Positions 36,157-44,513 of a DNA stretch of 64,000 nucleotides are shown here, piece by piece. A model generated the notes under the pieces. The model did not search any database. It saw nothing but the letters and a program-made list of their open reading frames with translations, and had not been told where the DNA came from. Origin of the DNA: CAWIJJ01 sp963836405. GTDB taxonomy: Bacteria > Acidobacteriota > Terriglobia > Bryobacterales > Bryobacteraceae. Position 1 is the stretch's first letter. Every line of letters begins with the position of its first letter. The DNA lies in assembly GCA_963836405.1 (NCBI GenBank), contig CAWIJL010000003.1, positions 372,001 through 436,000 on the forward strand, in the 5' to 3' direction. Both the position numbers and the translations under genes were made by a program.

Positions 36157-37401
36157 ATGCCCAACAAAGTATTCATCAGCTACGCATCGGCCGACAAAAT
36201 CATTGCCGGCCAGGTGTGTGCAGCGCTGGAAAGCGCGGGCATCGCGTGCTGGATCGCGCCACGTGACATCGAGCCCGGCGTCCACTACCCAGGCGCCATT
36301 ATCGACGCCGTCCAAACGGCCGGAGCGATGGTGCTCGTGCTGTCCGACCAGGCGCAGAGTTCGCCCCACGTAGTCACGGAAGTCGAAGAGGCGTTCAACA
36401 AGCGTAAGCCCATCGTGCCCTTCCGCCTCTCGATGGCGCCGCTATCCAAGGATCTCGATTACTTCCTCTCGCTCTCGCAGTGGCTGGACGCGCCCGATGG
36501 CGCGACACCCCAGAACCTGGCGCGCCTGACCGAAGCGATGCAAGCCGTGCTCCGCGGCGAGCCGGTGAGGACAGGACGGCCGGCCGAACCGCCGAAGCGT
36601 CGCTGGCACTGGGCGGTTCCGGTGGCAATTCTGGCATTGGGGGTGGTGGCCTACTGGCAATGGCCCCGGCCTGCGCCGCTGCCGCTTCCGGAGCCGCGGT
36701 CTCCAGAAAGTCCCGTGAAGGAAAAGCCCGCGCCCGAGTTTCCGAAAAGCCGCATTAATCCGGCGGACGGCCAGGAATACATGTGGATTCCGCCGGGCCG
36801 CTTCACCATGGGCTGCTCGGCAGGCGACGGCGAATGCGCGCCGGACGAGCAACCGTCCCACCCGGTGGATATCGAAAAGGGCTTCTGGCTGGGCAAGACA
36901 GAAGTCACGGCGGCGGCGTTCGGCGGGGCGAAGACCGGCGGCGACCTCCCCGCGGCCGGCATGTCTTGGGCGGCGGCGAAAGCCTACTGCGCCAAAATCG
37001 GCGGCCGATTGCCCACCGAGGCGGAATGGGAATACGCGGCGCGCGGCGGACGCGCGGAGTCGCTATACGGGCCGCTCCCGAAGATCGCATGGTACGAAGG
37101 AAGCAGCGACGGCCATCCGCACGCGGTGGCACAGAAATCGCCCAACGCCTACGGCCTTTTCGACATGCTCGGCAATGTATCGGAGTGGGTGCTCGACCGC
37201 TATTACAACCGCTACGACCTCGAAGCGCCGGCCGTCGGGCCGGACGTGGAACAGCCACGCGCCTCTAAGGCCGAAGCCGCCATTCGCGGCAGTTTCTGGG
37301 CTACGCCCGCGAGCGGCGTGCGCGTGTCGCGCCGGGCCTCCCGCCCGCCCGACGAACCCGACGTGTTCGTCGGCTTCCGCTGCGCACTCGACGCCCAGTA
37401 G
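36157..37401 (+). CDS. TIR-domain protein fused to a membrane segment and an FGE-sulfatase-like domain
   Basis: A 414-residue protein in three parts. Residues 3-135 form a bacterial TIR domain (KVFISYASADKIIAGQVC, CWIAPRDIEPG, MVLVLSDQAQSSPHVVTEVE) with candidate NADase glutamates 75-78. Residues 151-168 (HWAVPVAILALGVVAYWQ) are one transmembrane helix, followed by a Pro/Glu-rich linker. Residues 199-412 are an FGE-sulfatase (SUMF1-like) domain with MWIPPGRFTMG, RLPTEAEWEYAARGG, GLFDMLGNVSEWV and VGFRCALD. The cysteine pair that makes formylglycine is not conserved (GVRVSRR in place of a Cys-containing motif), so this half is probably a binding module. ATG 36157 is chosen because TIR homology begins there. 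Could act in signalling or as a cell-death effector. Confidence 0.85.
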   Translation: MPNKVFISYASADKIIAGQVCAALESAGIACWIAPRDIEPGVHYPGAIIDAVQTAGAMVLVLSDQAQSSPHVVTEVEEAFNKRKPIVPFRLSMAPLSKDLDYFLSLSQWLDAPDGATPQNLARLTEAMQAVLRGEPVRTGRPAEPPKRRWHWAVPVAILALGVVAYWQWPRPAPLPLPEPRSPESPVKEKPAPEFPKSRINPADGQEYMWIPPGRFTMGCSAGDGECAPDEQPSHPVDIEKGFWLGKTEVTAAAFGGAKTGGDLPAAGMSWAAAKAYCAKIGGRLPTEAEWEYAARGGRAESLYGPLPKIAWYEGSSDGHPHAVAQKSPNAYGLFDMLGNVSEWVLDRYYNRYDLEAPAVGPDVEQPRASKAEAAIRGSFWATPASGVRVSRRASRPPDEPDVFVGFRCALDAQ

Positions 37402-37402
37402 C

Positions 37403-38590
37403 CTACGGCGCCGCCGCCGCGGCCGCTTCCCACTTCGCCGACGCTTTGCGGATGCGCGCCAGAGCCTCCTCGATTTTCTCGAGCGAATTGGCGTAGCTGA
37501 AGCGCAGGAAGCCCTGCCCGAACTCGCCGAAACAGCGGCCGTCCAGGCACGAGACTCCCGCCTCGTAGAGCAGCAGATCGGCCAGTTCCTTGGAATCCAT
37601 CCCCGTTCCGGTTACGTTCGGAAACGCGTAGAACGCGCCGCCCGGAAGCGCGCACCGGAAGCCCGGAATCTGGTTCAGGCCCTGGCAGATCGCATCCCGG
37701 CGGCGGCGAAACTCACGAACCATCGCCGTCACGCAGTCCTGCGGCCCATTGAGGGCGGCGATTCCGGCGCGCTGCGTGAAACTGGCGGTGCAGGAATTCG
37801 AGTTCACCATCAGCTTGCTTACCGCCTCCACCAGCCAGGCCGGCATCACGCCAAATCCCATGCGCCAACCGGTCATCGCCCAAGTCTTCGAAAAACCATC
37901 CAGGATGATGGTCTTCTCGAGCATGCCCGGAAATTGGGAGATGGAAGCGGGCGCTTGATCGTAATAGATGCGCGAGTAGATCTCGTCGCTGAGAACCACC
38001 AAATCGCGATCGCGAACCAGGTTCGCAATTTCCTCCAGGTCCTCGCGCGGGATGACGCCGCCGGTGGGATTCTGCGGCGAGTTCAACACCACCATTCGGG
38101 TGCGGTCGGTGAGGCGCTCGCGGAAGAGGTTCAGGTCGAACGAAAAGCCTCGGCTCTCCACCAGGGGCATAGGAACGGGAGTCGCTCCCAGGAAGCGAAT
38201 CATCGACTCGTAGATGGGAAACCCGGGATTCGGGTAAATGACTTCGTCCCCCGGTTCCAGCAGGGCCAGCATCGGGAAGAATATGATGGGCTTGCCGCCG
38301 GGCACCACCGAAACATTCTGCGGACCCACGGAGATGCCGCGCGTCCGCGAAACATACGCGGCGACCGTTTCGCGGAGTTCCGGGAGGCCGGCCGTCGGCC
38401 CGTAATGGGTCCAGCCCTCGTCCAGGGCCTGCTTGGCTGCCTCGAGGATATGGGACGGCGTAGGAAAATCCGGTTCGCCGATCTCCAGGTGAACCACGGA
38501 CCGGCCCTCCGCTTCCAGGGCGCGGGCGCGCACCAGAACCTCAAAAGCCGATTCGACGGCTATGCGGTTCATTCGTTCTGCCAGTTTCAT
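37403..38590 (-). CDS. PLP-dependent aminotransferase, class I/II
   Basis: A 395-residue fold-type I aminotransferase. It has Asn174 in SPQNPTGG, Asp202/Tyr205 in VVLSDEIYSRIYY, the PLP-binding Lys235 in LDGFSKTWAMTGWRMG, and the C-terminal substrate Arg in FLRFSYANS. Length and motifs fit the aspartate/alanine/aromatic aminotransferase group; the exact amino acid is not clear. ATG 38590 is used (the frame opens at 38626). The C-terminus is an Ala-rich tail. Converges with the TIR-FGE gene, one base between stops. Confidence 0.9.
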   Translation of the reverse strand: MKLAERMNRIAVESAFEVLVRARALEAEGRSVVHLEIGEPDFPTPSHILEAAKQALDEGWTHYGPTAGLPELRETVAAYVSRTRGISVGPQNVSVVPGGKPIIFFPMLALLEPGDEVIYPNPGFPIYESMIRFLGATPVPMPLVESRGFSFDLNLFRERLTDRTRMVVLNSPQNPTGGVIPREDLEEIANLVRDRDLVVLSDEIYSRIYYDQAPASISQFPGMLEKTIILDGFSKTWAMTGWRMGFGVMPAWLVEAVSKLMVNSNSCTASFTQRAGIAALNGPQDCVTAMVREFRRRRDAICQGLNQIPGFRCALPGGAFYAFPNVTGTGMDSKELADLLLYEAGVSCLDGRCFGEFGQGFLRFSYANSLEKIEEALARIRKASAKWEAAAAAAP

Positions 38591-38813
38591 CGGATTACAC
38601 CTGAGGTACAGACTAGCAGCTTGCAAGCTCGCTGGCGATACGCAACCACTGGGAGGTGGGGCTATTGTCGCGGCGGACCTTGGCCGCCACCGGTCATGCC
38701 GCGACGAATGGTCACTGAAGCACAGTTGAACTTCAGGTTAGAATGGGGTCAGCGGCACCGTCCGACTTTGGTTTCCACGTTTTCCAGGATCCGGCGTCAT
38801 TTCAGTAGGACCT

Positions 38814-39362
38814 GTGAGAACTGTCGTCTACAGCCCGATGAGTGAAGTTACCGAGCCCGGCCTGGAGCTCCTTGAGCGGCAAAACCGCTTTGTTTCCGAA
38901 AACTTACGGCGGATTTTCGTACAGATCTACCGGATTGTCGGAAATGTCGCGGATGCCCAGGACCTGACGCAGGAAGCGTTTATCAAGGCGCTCCAGCATA
39001 AGGAACAGCTCAAGGACGAACAGAAGGCAGCCCATTGGCTGTCGAGAATCGCAACCAATACTGCCATCGATTTCCTCCGCCGCAGCGGCCGGGCTTCTTT
39101 CTGCGAGATCGACGAAGCGCCGGAGAGTCATGGCGAGAGTCCTGAACAGCTTCTTTTACGGTCCGAGCAGCGCAATTACCTGGAAGACGGGTTGCGGCTG
39201 CTGAGCCCGCGGGAACGGGCCGCGCTCATGTTGCGCGATGTAGAGGGTCTTCCGGCGGAAGAGGTGGCCAGCAGGTTGAATTGTTCCAAGGCCACCGTGC
39301 GGTCGCACATCGCGAACGGACGGACGAAGTTCCGCCGCTACATGGAAAGAAGGAAGCGGTAA
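38814..39362 (+). CDS. ECF-type RNA polymerase sigma factor
   Basis: A 182-residue sigma-70-family factor with region 2 (IFVQIYRIVGNVADAQDLTQEAFIKAL, about 33-60) and region 4 (SPRERAALMLRDVEGLPAEEVASRL, then CSKATVRSHIANGRTKFRRYM, about 127-178). Regions 1 and 3 are absent, as in ECF factors. The GTG start at 38814 has AGTAGGA upstream; an ATG at 38838 is an alternative. It lies 4 bases before a zinc-type anti-sigma factor gene, the standard pairing, so it should be held inactive until a signal releases it. Target genes probably include its own operon. Confidence 0.92.
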   Translation: MRTVVYSPMSEVTEPGLELLERQNRFVSENLRRIFVQIYRIVGNVADAQDLTQEAFIKALQHKEQLKDEQKAAHWLSRIATNTAIDFLRRSGRASFCEIDEAPESHGESPEQLLLRSEQRNYLEDGLRLLSPRERAALMLRDVEGLPAEEVASRLNCSKATVRSHIANGRTKFRRYMERRKR

Positions 39363-39366
39363 GGGA

Positions 39367-39927
39367 ATGAAACACCCCAATCGGGAAACGCTGGCGTTGC
39401 ACGCAGGCGGCGACCTCCGGTTTCTGGCCCGCTGGCGCGTGGGGCGCCACGTGGCGCGCTGCGAGGAATGCCGGGAAGAATTGGCCGCGTACGAGAGCAT
39501 GCGGACGATTCTTCCGGAGCTTTCCGAAATTCCGGAAGTTCCATGGAACCGGCTCGCGGCGGACATGAAGGCCAATATTCGGCTGGGCCTGGAGGCCGGG
39601 CAGTGCGTTCGCGCCGATGACACACCATTGCGCGAGTCCCCGCTGTTTACCGGCGCCAGGGCGGCCATCGCGCTCGCGAGCGTGCTGGTGCTGTTGGTTA
39701 CCGGACTGGTGCTGGAACACCCGGCGCCGCGGCCGGCGGACGAGGGCCTGGTCGTTCAGACCATGGTGGGCGGAATCCAGATTCGCAAAGGCGCCCAGGC
39801 GATGCGCCTGATGGACGCGGGAACGCAGCGGGCAACCTATCTGCCCGATGCACAGGGCGGCATGAGTTCGGTTTCGTTCAACAGCGATACCGGACAGGTA
39901 ACTATTAACAGGGTCCATGCGGAATAA
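39367..39927 (+). CDS. Membrane anti-sigma factor with zinc-finger motif
   Basis: A 186-residue partner of the preceding ECF sigma factor. The N-terminal domain has the zinc anti-sigma motif His28-x3-Cys32-x2-Cys35 (GRHVARCEECREEL). One transmembrane helix lies at about 97-115 (RAAIALASVLVLLVTGLVL), leaving a C-terminal domain of about 70 residues (IQIRKGAQAMRLMDAG, MSSVSFNSDTGQVTINRV) outside the cytoplasm as a possible sensor. Its 3' end overlaps the next gene by 11 bases. Confidence 0.87.
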   Translation: MKHPNRETLALHAGGDLRFLARWRVGRHVARCEECREELAAYESMRTILPELSEIPEVPWNRLAADMKANIRLGLEAGQCVRADDTPLRESPLFTGARAAIALASVLVLLVTGLVLEHPAPRPADEGLVVQTMVGGIQIRKGAQAMRLMDAGTQRATYLPDAQGGMSSVSFNSDTGQVTINRVHAE

Positions 39928-41062
39928 GCTGAGATTCGCGACGTTGATTTTAGCCTGCGGGGCGATCGCCTCCGCGCAGGAATCCCCCTTGCCCAGGGGA
40001 TCGGTCAACATCAATTTGCCGGTGAATTCGCCGGTTTCGCTGCTGTCCATGGTTTCGGACCAGTCCCGGACCACGGCCCGCGGAGCGGCCCTGATTCTCG
40101 ACCTGCACCTCTCCCTTACCCTGCGCAATTCAGGCGCAACCCGCATACGCGGTGTGACCCTGCGCGTCGTCTCGCAGGAGATCACGATGGGCGGCAAGGG
40201 CTCAGTCACCATTCCGTCGCTCAACGTGGCGCAGGGCGAAGTCTTTCCGGTACGCATCGACATGCAACTGGTGCGGCCGACGCAGGTTGCGGGAGGCCCG
40301 CTGGTACAGGTGGACCTCGATGGCGTGTTGTTCCAGGACCTCTCGTTTTTCGGACCGGACCGCATGAACTCGCGCCGCTATATGACGGCTTGCGAGCTCG
40401 AAGCGCAGCGCGACCGCGAGTATTTCAAGCGCGTGCTGGCGCAGTCCGGGCCCGAAGGGCTGCGCAGGGAGATTCTGGGCAGCATCGCACGGCAGTCGGA
40501 ATTGCAGCCGCTGGCGGTGAAGGTGCGGCGCGGCGGCGGCGCCGTTTCCGCCGCGGCCCTCGCGTCCGAACGGCTGACCGAGTTCGCGTTCCTCCAATTC
40601 CCGGATTCGCCGATCGAACCGCTGCACGGCTCGGCGCAGATCTCCGGCAACGAGGCCCGCGCGCCGCGCATCGAAGTGCGCAACCGATCCGCTGGGCCCG
40701 TGAAGTATGTCGAACTGGGCTGGGTGGTCAGCGATCAGGCCGGAAAGCAGTACATGGCAGGTGCCCTCCCCTCCTCCGATACCAGCCAGATGCTCGGGCC
40801 CGGACAGACCACGCTGATGCTTCAGGACAGCACGCTGAGCTTTTCGAGCAACGGGCAGCCGGTGAATATCCGCAAGATGACGGGCTTCATCAACCAGGTG
40901 GAATTCGCCGACGGCCGCGTGTGGGTGCCGAACCGCCAGAACCTGGACCTGCCGCTGCTCCAAAAAGCGGTGGCGCCGTCAGCCGAAGAGCAGCGCCTTT
41001 CCGGAATATACCTTCGCAAGGGCGGCCTTGAAGCGGTGCTCGAAGAACTCAAGAAGTTCTGA
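39917..41062 (+). CDS. Secreted protein of unknown function in the ECF operon
   Basis: A 381-residue exported protein: signal peptide FATLILACGAIASAQ, then two beta-rich regions (about 25-145 and 225-335) that look like immunoglobulin-like sandwiches (LHLSLTLRNSGATRIRGVTLRV; IEVRNRSAGPVKYVELGWVV), joined by a helical segment (ELEAQRDREYFKRVLAQ). I do not recognise a family. It starts within the anti-sigma gene (11-base overlap), so the three genes form a coupled operon and this protein may be the envelope component sensed or controlled by it. Confidence 0.72.
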   Translation: MRNKLRFATLILACGAIASAQESPLPRGSVNINLPVNSPVSLLSMVSDQSRTTARGAALILDLHLSLTLRNSGATRIRGVTLRVVSQEITMGGKGSVTIPSLNVAQGEVFPVRIDMQLVRPTQVAGGPLVQVDLDGVLFQDLSFFGPDRMNSRRYMTACELEAQRDREYFKRVLAQSGPEGLRREILGSIARQSELQPLAVKVRRGGGAVSAAALASERLTEFAFLQFPDSPIEPLHGSAQISGNEARAPRIEVRNRSAGPVKYVELGWVVSDQAGKQYMAGALPSSDTSQMLGPGQTTLMLQDSTLSFSSNGQPVNIRKMTGFINQVEFADGRVWVPNRQNLDLPLLQKAVAPSAEEQRLSGIYLRKGGLEAVLEELKKF

Positions 41063-41974
41063 GTATCGCCTTCCGGACGTCAGACATCGCCCTCAGCTCC
41101 ACATACAGGCGATAAGTACCAGCACGGGAACTGGGGGAGCTGTCCCGTCTTGACTTTCAATTGCGTGGGCCTCTAGAGTCCATCAGTAACGGACAACGAG
41201 ATGCTGAATACCCTGAAAGAACCGTGCTCGGAGGATTGTTGGCGGCACCGGCGGGGCGCCCAATTGGATTCAATTGATTCCTCCCAACGCTCCCGGAGCG
41301 ACCCTTCAGCGAACCGCATGATTGTATTCGGAGGACAGAACATGATAAGCGGGATGTCGTCCTCCGCCGTGTGGATACTGGATCATGCCAACGGACTTGG
41401 CGGCACGGCGACGTGGCAGCAACTTCCGGTTTCCGGTCCTGCGCCCAGGCAGAACCACCAGGCGGTGTACTACAGCCGCACCAACCGGATGATCGTCTTT
41501 TCTTTTGCCCCGCAATCGATGCTGCGAAAGGCTTTTCTTAACCTCATGCCCGCCGTGAGTGTTGACATCTGCCGCCGTGGGCGTTGGCTTTGTTATCAGG
41601 TTCATCTTCAGATTGATCCGTAGGTGACCCGCTTCGTGTCCTGATTTGGCCGTTGCCTGCGATTTGTGCCGACACCGATTACGATGCCGCCGACGCCGGA
41701 AACGACCGCACGTTTGCATACAGCGGCACGTGCGCTAGCGGGATCATCGGAGAGCGATCACGGCGCTGGCGCCACGGACGGTGCAAACATACCGCAAGTA
41801 GGCTTGCCGCAGCGACGGGGGACAGCGCAAATTGAGCCTGGGCGCGAATCCCCCAATTAAGTGAGTTGGCGCAAGATCTGAGGGCGTTCGGCTTCTACAG
41901 CGGACAAGGAATCGGGCGCAAAAGGCGTGCAACCCGGGCGCGCCGGTGTATCTTCGTTCTATTGGAGGGATCCG
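41063..41974. other. Gene-poor region with fragments
   Basis: About 900 bases without an intact gene. It contains a broken Kelch-type fragment (41300-41503). On the minus strand at about 41770-41850 one frame reads RPGSICAVPRRCGKPTC, which recalls the Cys motif of DUF6788-type proteins but is too short to call. A TTGACT hexamer at 41151-41156 with TAGAGT 18 bases on could be a weak promoter. This reads as an area of past deletion or insertion. Confidence 0.4.
41300..41503 (+). pseudogene. Fragment of a Kelch/galactose-oxidase-type repeat protein
   Basis: One frame encodes about 68 residues with a full Kelch-like repeat: NRMIVFGGQNMISG, WILDHANGLGGTATWQQLPV, SGPAPRQNHQAVYYSRTNRM, IVF. This phrase pattern is typical of long exported Kelch proteins, in which it repeats many times. 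Here only one and a half units remain, with unrelated sequence before and after and no signal peptide, so it is a remnant. Confidence 0.5.
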
Positions 41975-42394
41975 ATGAGAAGATTTTTGATGGCGGCGGC
42001 GCTGATGTTCTCGGTGGCGGCGGCGCAGTCGGGTGGGAGCGGAACGATAGTGGTCAATTCGGACACGGCCAGGTGGAGCCGTGAGCAGGGGGATCCGCCG
42101 GGGGTGGAGAGCGTCACACTGCGCGAGGACTCCGCAACGGGAGCGATGGAACTGCTGGCGCGTTATCCGGCGGGACACTTGTTCGCACCGCACTGGCATT
42201 CTTCGAACGAGCGGATGGTCGTGCTCGAAGGGCGGATGTCGCTGCGCAATAACGGGAATGAACAGTTTCTCGACGCGGGCGGCTATGCGTTTTTACCGGC
42301 GAAAGAAGTTCAGCGTATGGCCTGCGTTTCGAAAACGCGCTGCACCTTTTATGTTTTTTGGGACGGCAAGCTCGATTTCAACCCGGCGCGATAG
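41975..42394 (+). CDS. Secreted cupin-domain protein
   Basis: A 139-residue exported protein with a short leader (FLMAAALMFSVAAAQ) and a single cupin barrel: PHWHSSNERMVVLEGRM has the metal-type His-x-His and Glu of cupin motif 1, while motif 2 (FLPAKEVQRMAC) lacks the usual His. ATG 41975 has a clear GGAGGGA ribosome-binding site at 41964-41970. Likely a small binding protein or a weak enzyme; no function can be named. It converges on the Qrc-like operon, with its stop immediately before that operon's last stop. Confidence 0.8.
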   Translation: MRRFLMAAALMFSVAAAQSGGSGTIVVNSDTARWSREQGDPPGVESVTLREDSATGAMELLARYPAGHLFAPHWHSSNERMVVLEGRMSLRNNGNEQFLDAGGYAFLPAKEVQRMACVSKTRCTFYVFWDGKLDFNPAR

Positions 42395-43228
42395 TTAAGG
42401 ACGCAGGAACATGTGGCCGCAGACCGCGTCCCAGTCCGCATCCGGATAGCAGGCGGCGATATCGTCTACCGGCACGCCGCCGTCGGCCAGAGTGGGTGCG
42501 GCGCCTTCGGCGGAAAGCGCGAGCTGCAGCCGCTCCATTTCGCGCAGCAGCCAGGGCTTTACTTCGGCGCCTCGCAGCAGATGGCGCAGGGCGCGCTCGC
42601 CGGAGGCGGCGGGCTTCACCTTCAGATACCACTCCTGCTCCGGGGCTCCGGTCGCCACCACTTCGCCATCCACCGGGGAGAGCACGGCGACATCCGCGTC
42701 GCGGCGGCGAAGGCGAAAGGCGGTGCCGTTGGCTTCCACGCGCTCCCCGGAGGCGGGCAGCACGACCGCGTCGGGCGTCCCGAGCAGCCGCTTGCCTAGC
42801 TCGTCCAATCCCACCGTGACGGTGCCGTCGAGTTCCACCCGCGCCCAGGTATGGCCGCGATGATAGAGGCGGTCGAGCGGAAAAGACATGCCGAAGATCT
42901 CCTCTTCGCACTGTGCCGGCTCCAGCACCGGCCGCCTGGCGATGAGCTTTGCGTGCGTTTCACATCCGCGGCAGTCAAACGCGTTGGGGCATTCCCGCGA
43001 CTTGAATTCGCCGGTCAGGACGTGGCGGCAGGCGCGGCAATCGGCCGGCAGGTCCTGAAAATCGGAGTGCCAGCGGATGTGTTCCACTTTTCGGGCGGCC
43101 AGCGCGCGCCGCGAGCGGATCAGGGCCGATACCACGGTGGCGGCCACTATCGTTAGCACGGTATAGAAGGCCCCCATGAAGATCAGGGTGCCGGCGTTCC
43201 AATGAAAACCGTAATTCCACGGAAACAC
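42395..43228 (-). CDS. Membrane-anchored Cys-rich protein with a glycine-cleavage-H-like domain
   Basis: Last gene of the Qrc-like operon, 277 residues. A transmembrane helix (about 15-37, IFMGAFYTVLTIVAATVVSAL) is followed by a Cys-rich stretch (DCRACRHVL, ECPNAFDCRGC; about 63-89), which could bind a metal. A GcvH-like beta barrel follows (about 120-205: GHTWARVELDGTVTVGLDEL, VAVLSPVDGEVVATG, WYLKVKP). The lysine that carries lipoate in true H protein aligns with Asp here, so the domain is unlikely to be lipoylated. The start is GTG 43228, one base after the NrfD-like gene. Function unknown; probably a structural or assembly part of the complex. Confidence 0.75.
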   Translation of the reverse strand: MFPWNYGFHWNAGTLIFMGAFYTVLTIVAATVVSALIRSRRALAARKVEHIRWHSDFQDLPADCRACRHVLTGEFKSRECPNAFDCRGCETHAKLIARRPVLEPAQCEEEIFGMSFPLDRLYHRGHTWARVELDGTVTVGLDELGKRLLGTPDAVVLPASGERVEANGTAFRLRRRDADVAVLSPVDGEVVATGAPEQEWYLKVKPAASGERALRHLLRGAEVKPWLLREMERLQLALSAEGAAPTLADGGVPVDDIAACYPDADWDAVCGHMFLRP

Positions 43229-43229
43229 G

Positions 43230-44513
43230 TCAATACCTCCCAGCCGGAACGGCGAGCTCTTCTTCCTGCTCCTGCCGCCGAACTTCCGTTTGCAGTTCCC
43301 GCTCTTCCGGGAACAACTGGAAGTAGCGGAACGAGAACGAATAAACCAGCAGCCCGTAAGCGACCACCGCGAGAAACGTGCCCACCTCCTGCCAGCTCGG
43401 GTAATAGGAAAGGAAGCGGTCGAAGGAGAGGGTGGGCAGCGCGAGCGTTTGCACGGTCTGCACGAAACGATTCAGAGTGATTCCGCAGCACGCCAGGGCC
43501 GCGGCGGAAACCAGCCACGCGCGCCGGGCGCGCAGCCGCGGCGCCAGCAGGATCAGCGCGGGCAGCAGGCCGAAGACCACGATTTCCGCGAACAGGATCC
43601 AGGAGCCGAAGGGCGCATAGTTGTAATATTGCGCGGCGGGGAAGCCGCTGTCCGGAGAGGTGCGGTTGATCCAGATCAGCGTATCCACCGTTTTGGCGAG
43701 CACGTAGACCGCGAGCAGCAGGCCCGAAATGCGTCCCAGCAACTCGAGCACGTGCGGCCTGACCAGACGCTTCCTGGTAATCTTCTCCGCCAGCCAGGTG
43801 GTAAGCAGGATGAAACTCGGCCCTACGGCGGCGGCGGAGACGATGAACAGGAAGAAGGTAGAAGGCCACACAGCGAGGCCTTCGCGGAACGCGAACGGGC
43901 GGCCGCGCAGTACGCCGTAGAGGCCGCCCAGCGAGCCCTGATGGAAGAAGGAAAGGAACGTCCCCACGCCGGCAAGCACATAAATCAGCTTGTGCAACTC
44001 GAACTCGAATACCAGGAAGGACGGCACCTCGCGCAGCTTGCGATTCTTGAGCACGATGGGAAGATATTCGATCAGCAGAACCGTCAGGTAGCAACTGATG
44101 CAGAAGGTGACTTCCGTCAGCATCGAGTGCACGTTGGGATACCAGAAGGTGAACCAGGCGCGCAGCGGCTGGCCCACGTCCACCGCCAGCACGCAAACGG
44201 CGCCGCTATAGCAGACCAGCCCGATTACCACGGCGCTGTTGATTACCGCTTTCAACTCCTTGATTTTCAGGATGTACAGAAGGAAGCCCGTGAAGAAGGC
44301 GCCCGCGCCCAACGCGATCACGGTAAGGTCCAGGAAGATCCAGAGGCCGAAGGCGAAGCGGTTGTCCATGTTGGTCTGGTTCAACCCTTCGATCAGGCAG
44401 AGCGCGGCCGAGTAGAGGCCGAACACCAGCATTGCCGCCCAGGGGGCGATCCACAGCAGGAATCGCGGTGTGGAGCAGCGCTTAACCCCGCGGGTGATGA
44501 ATTGCTTATCCAC
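43230..44513 (-). CDS. qrcD: Qrc-like integral membrane subunit (NrfD/PsrC family)
   Basis: A 427-residue NrfD-family protein with about ten transmembrane helices, e.g. FLLWIAPWAAMLVFGLYSAA, WIFLDLTVIALGAGAFFTG and FCISCYLTVLLIEYLPIVL. In the Qrc complex of sulfate reducers this subunit holds the menaquinone site. The true start is probably GTG 44513 (with GGAGG upstream), which overlaps the end of the iron-sulfur gene by 8 bases; the frame also extends to 44651, but that would lie wholly inside the previous gene. The cytoplasmic C-terminus is rich in Glu and Gln. Gene symbol given by analogy to qrcABCD order. Confidence 0.87.
   Translation of the reverse strand: MDKQFITRGVKRCSTPRFLLWIAPWAAMLVFGLYSAALCLIEGLNQTNMDNRFAFGLWIFLDLTVIALGAGAFFTGFLLYILKIKELKAVINSAVVIGLVCYSGAVCVLAVDVGQPLRAWFTFWYPNVHSMLTEVTFCISCYLTVLLIEYLPIVLKNRKLREVPSFLVFEFELHKLIYVLAGVGTFLSFFHQGSLGGLYGVLRGRPFAFREGLAVWPSTFFLFIVSAAAVGPSFILLTTWLAEKITRKRLVRPHVLELLGRISGLLLAVYVLAKTVDTLIWINRTSPDSGFPAAQYYNYAPFGSWILFAEIVVFGLLPALILLAPRLRARRAWLVSAAALACCGITLNRFVQTVQTLALPTLSFDRFLSYYPSWQEVGTFLAVVAYGLLVYSFSFRYFQLFPEERELQTEVRRQEQEEELAVPAGRY

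Noticed and set aside
41744..42199. Minus-strand 151-codon frame over the cupin gene and upstream region.
   Set aside because: Its only recognisable part is a short Cys motif in a different frame; the cupin gene on the plus strand explains most of the sequence.
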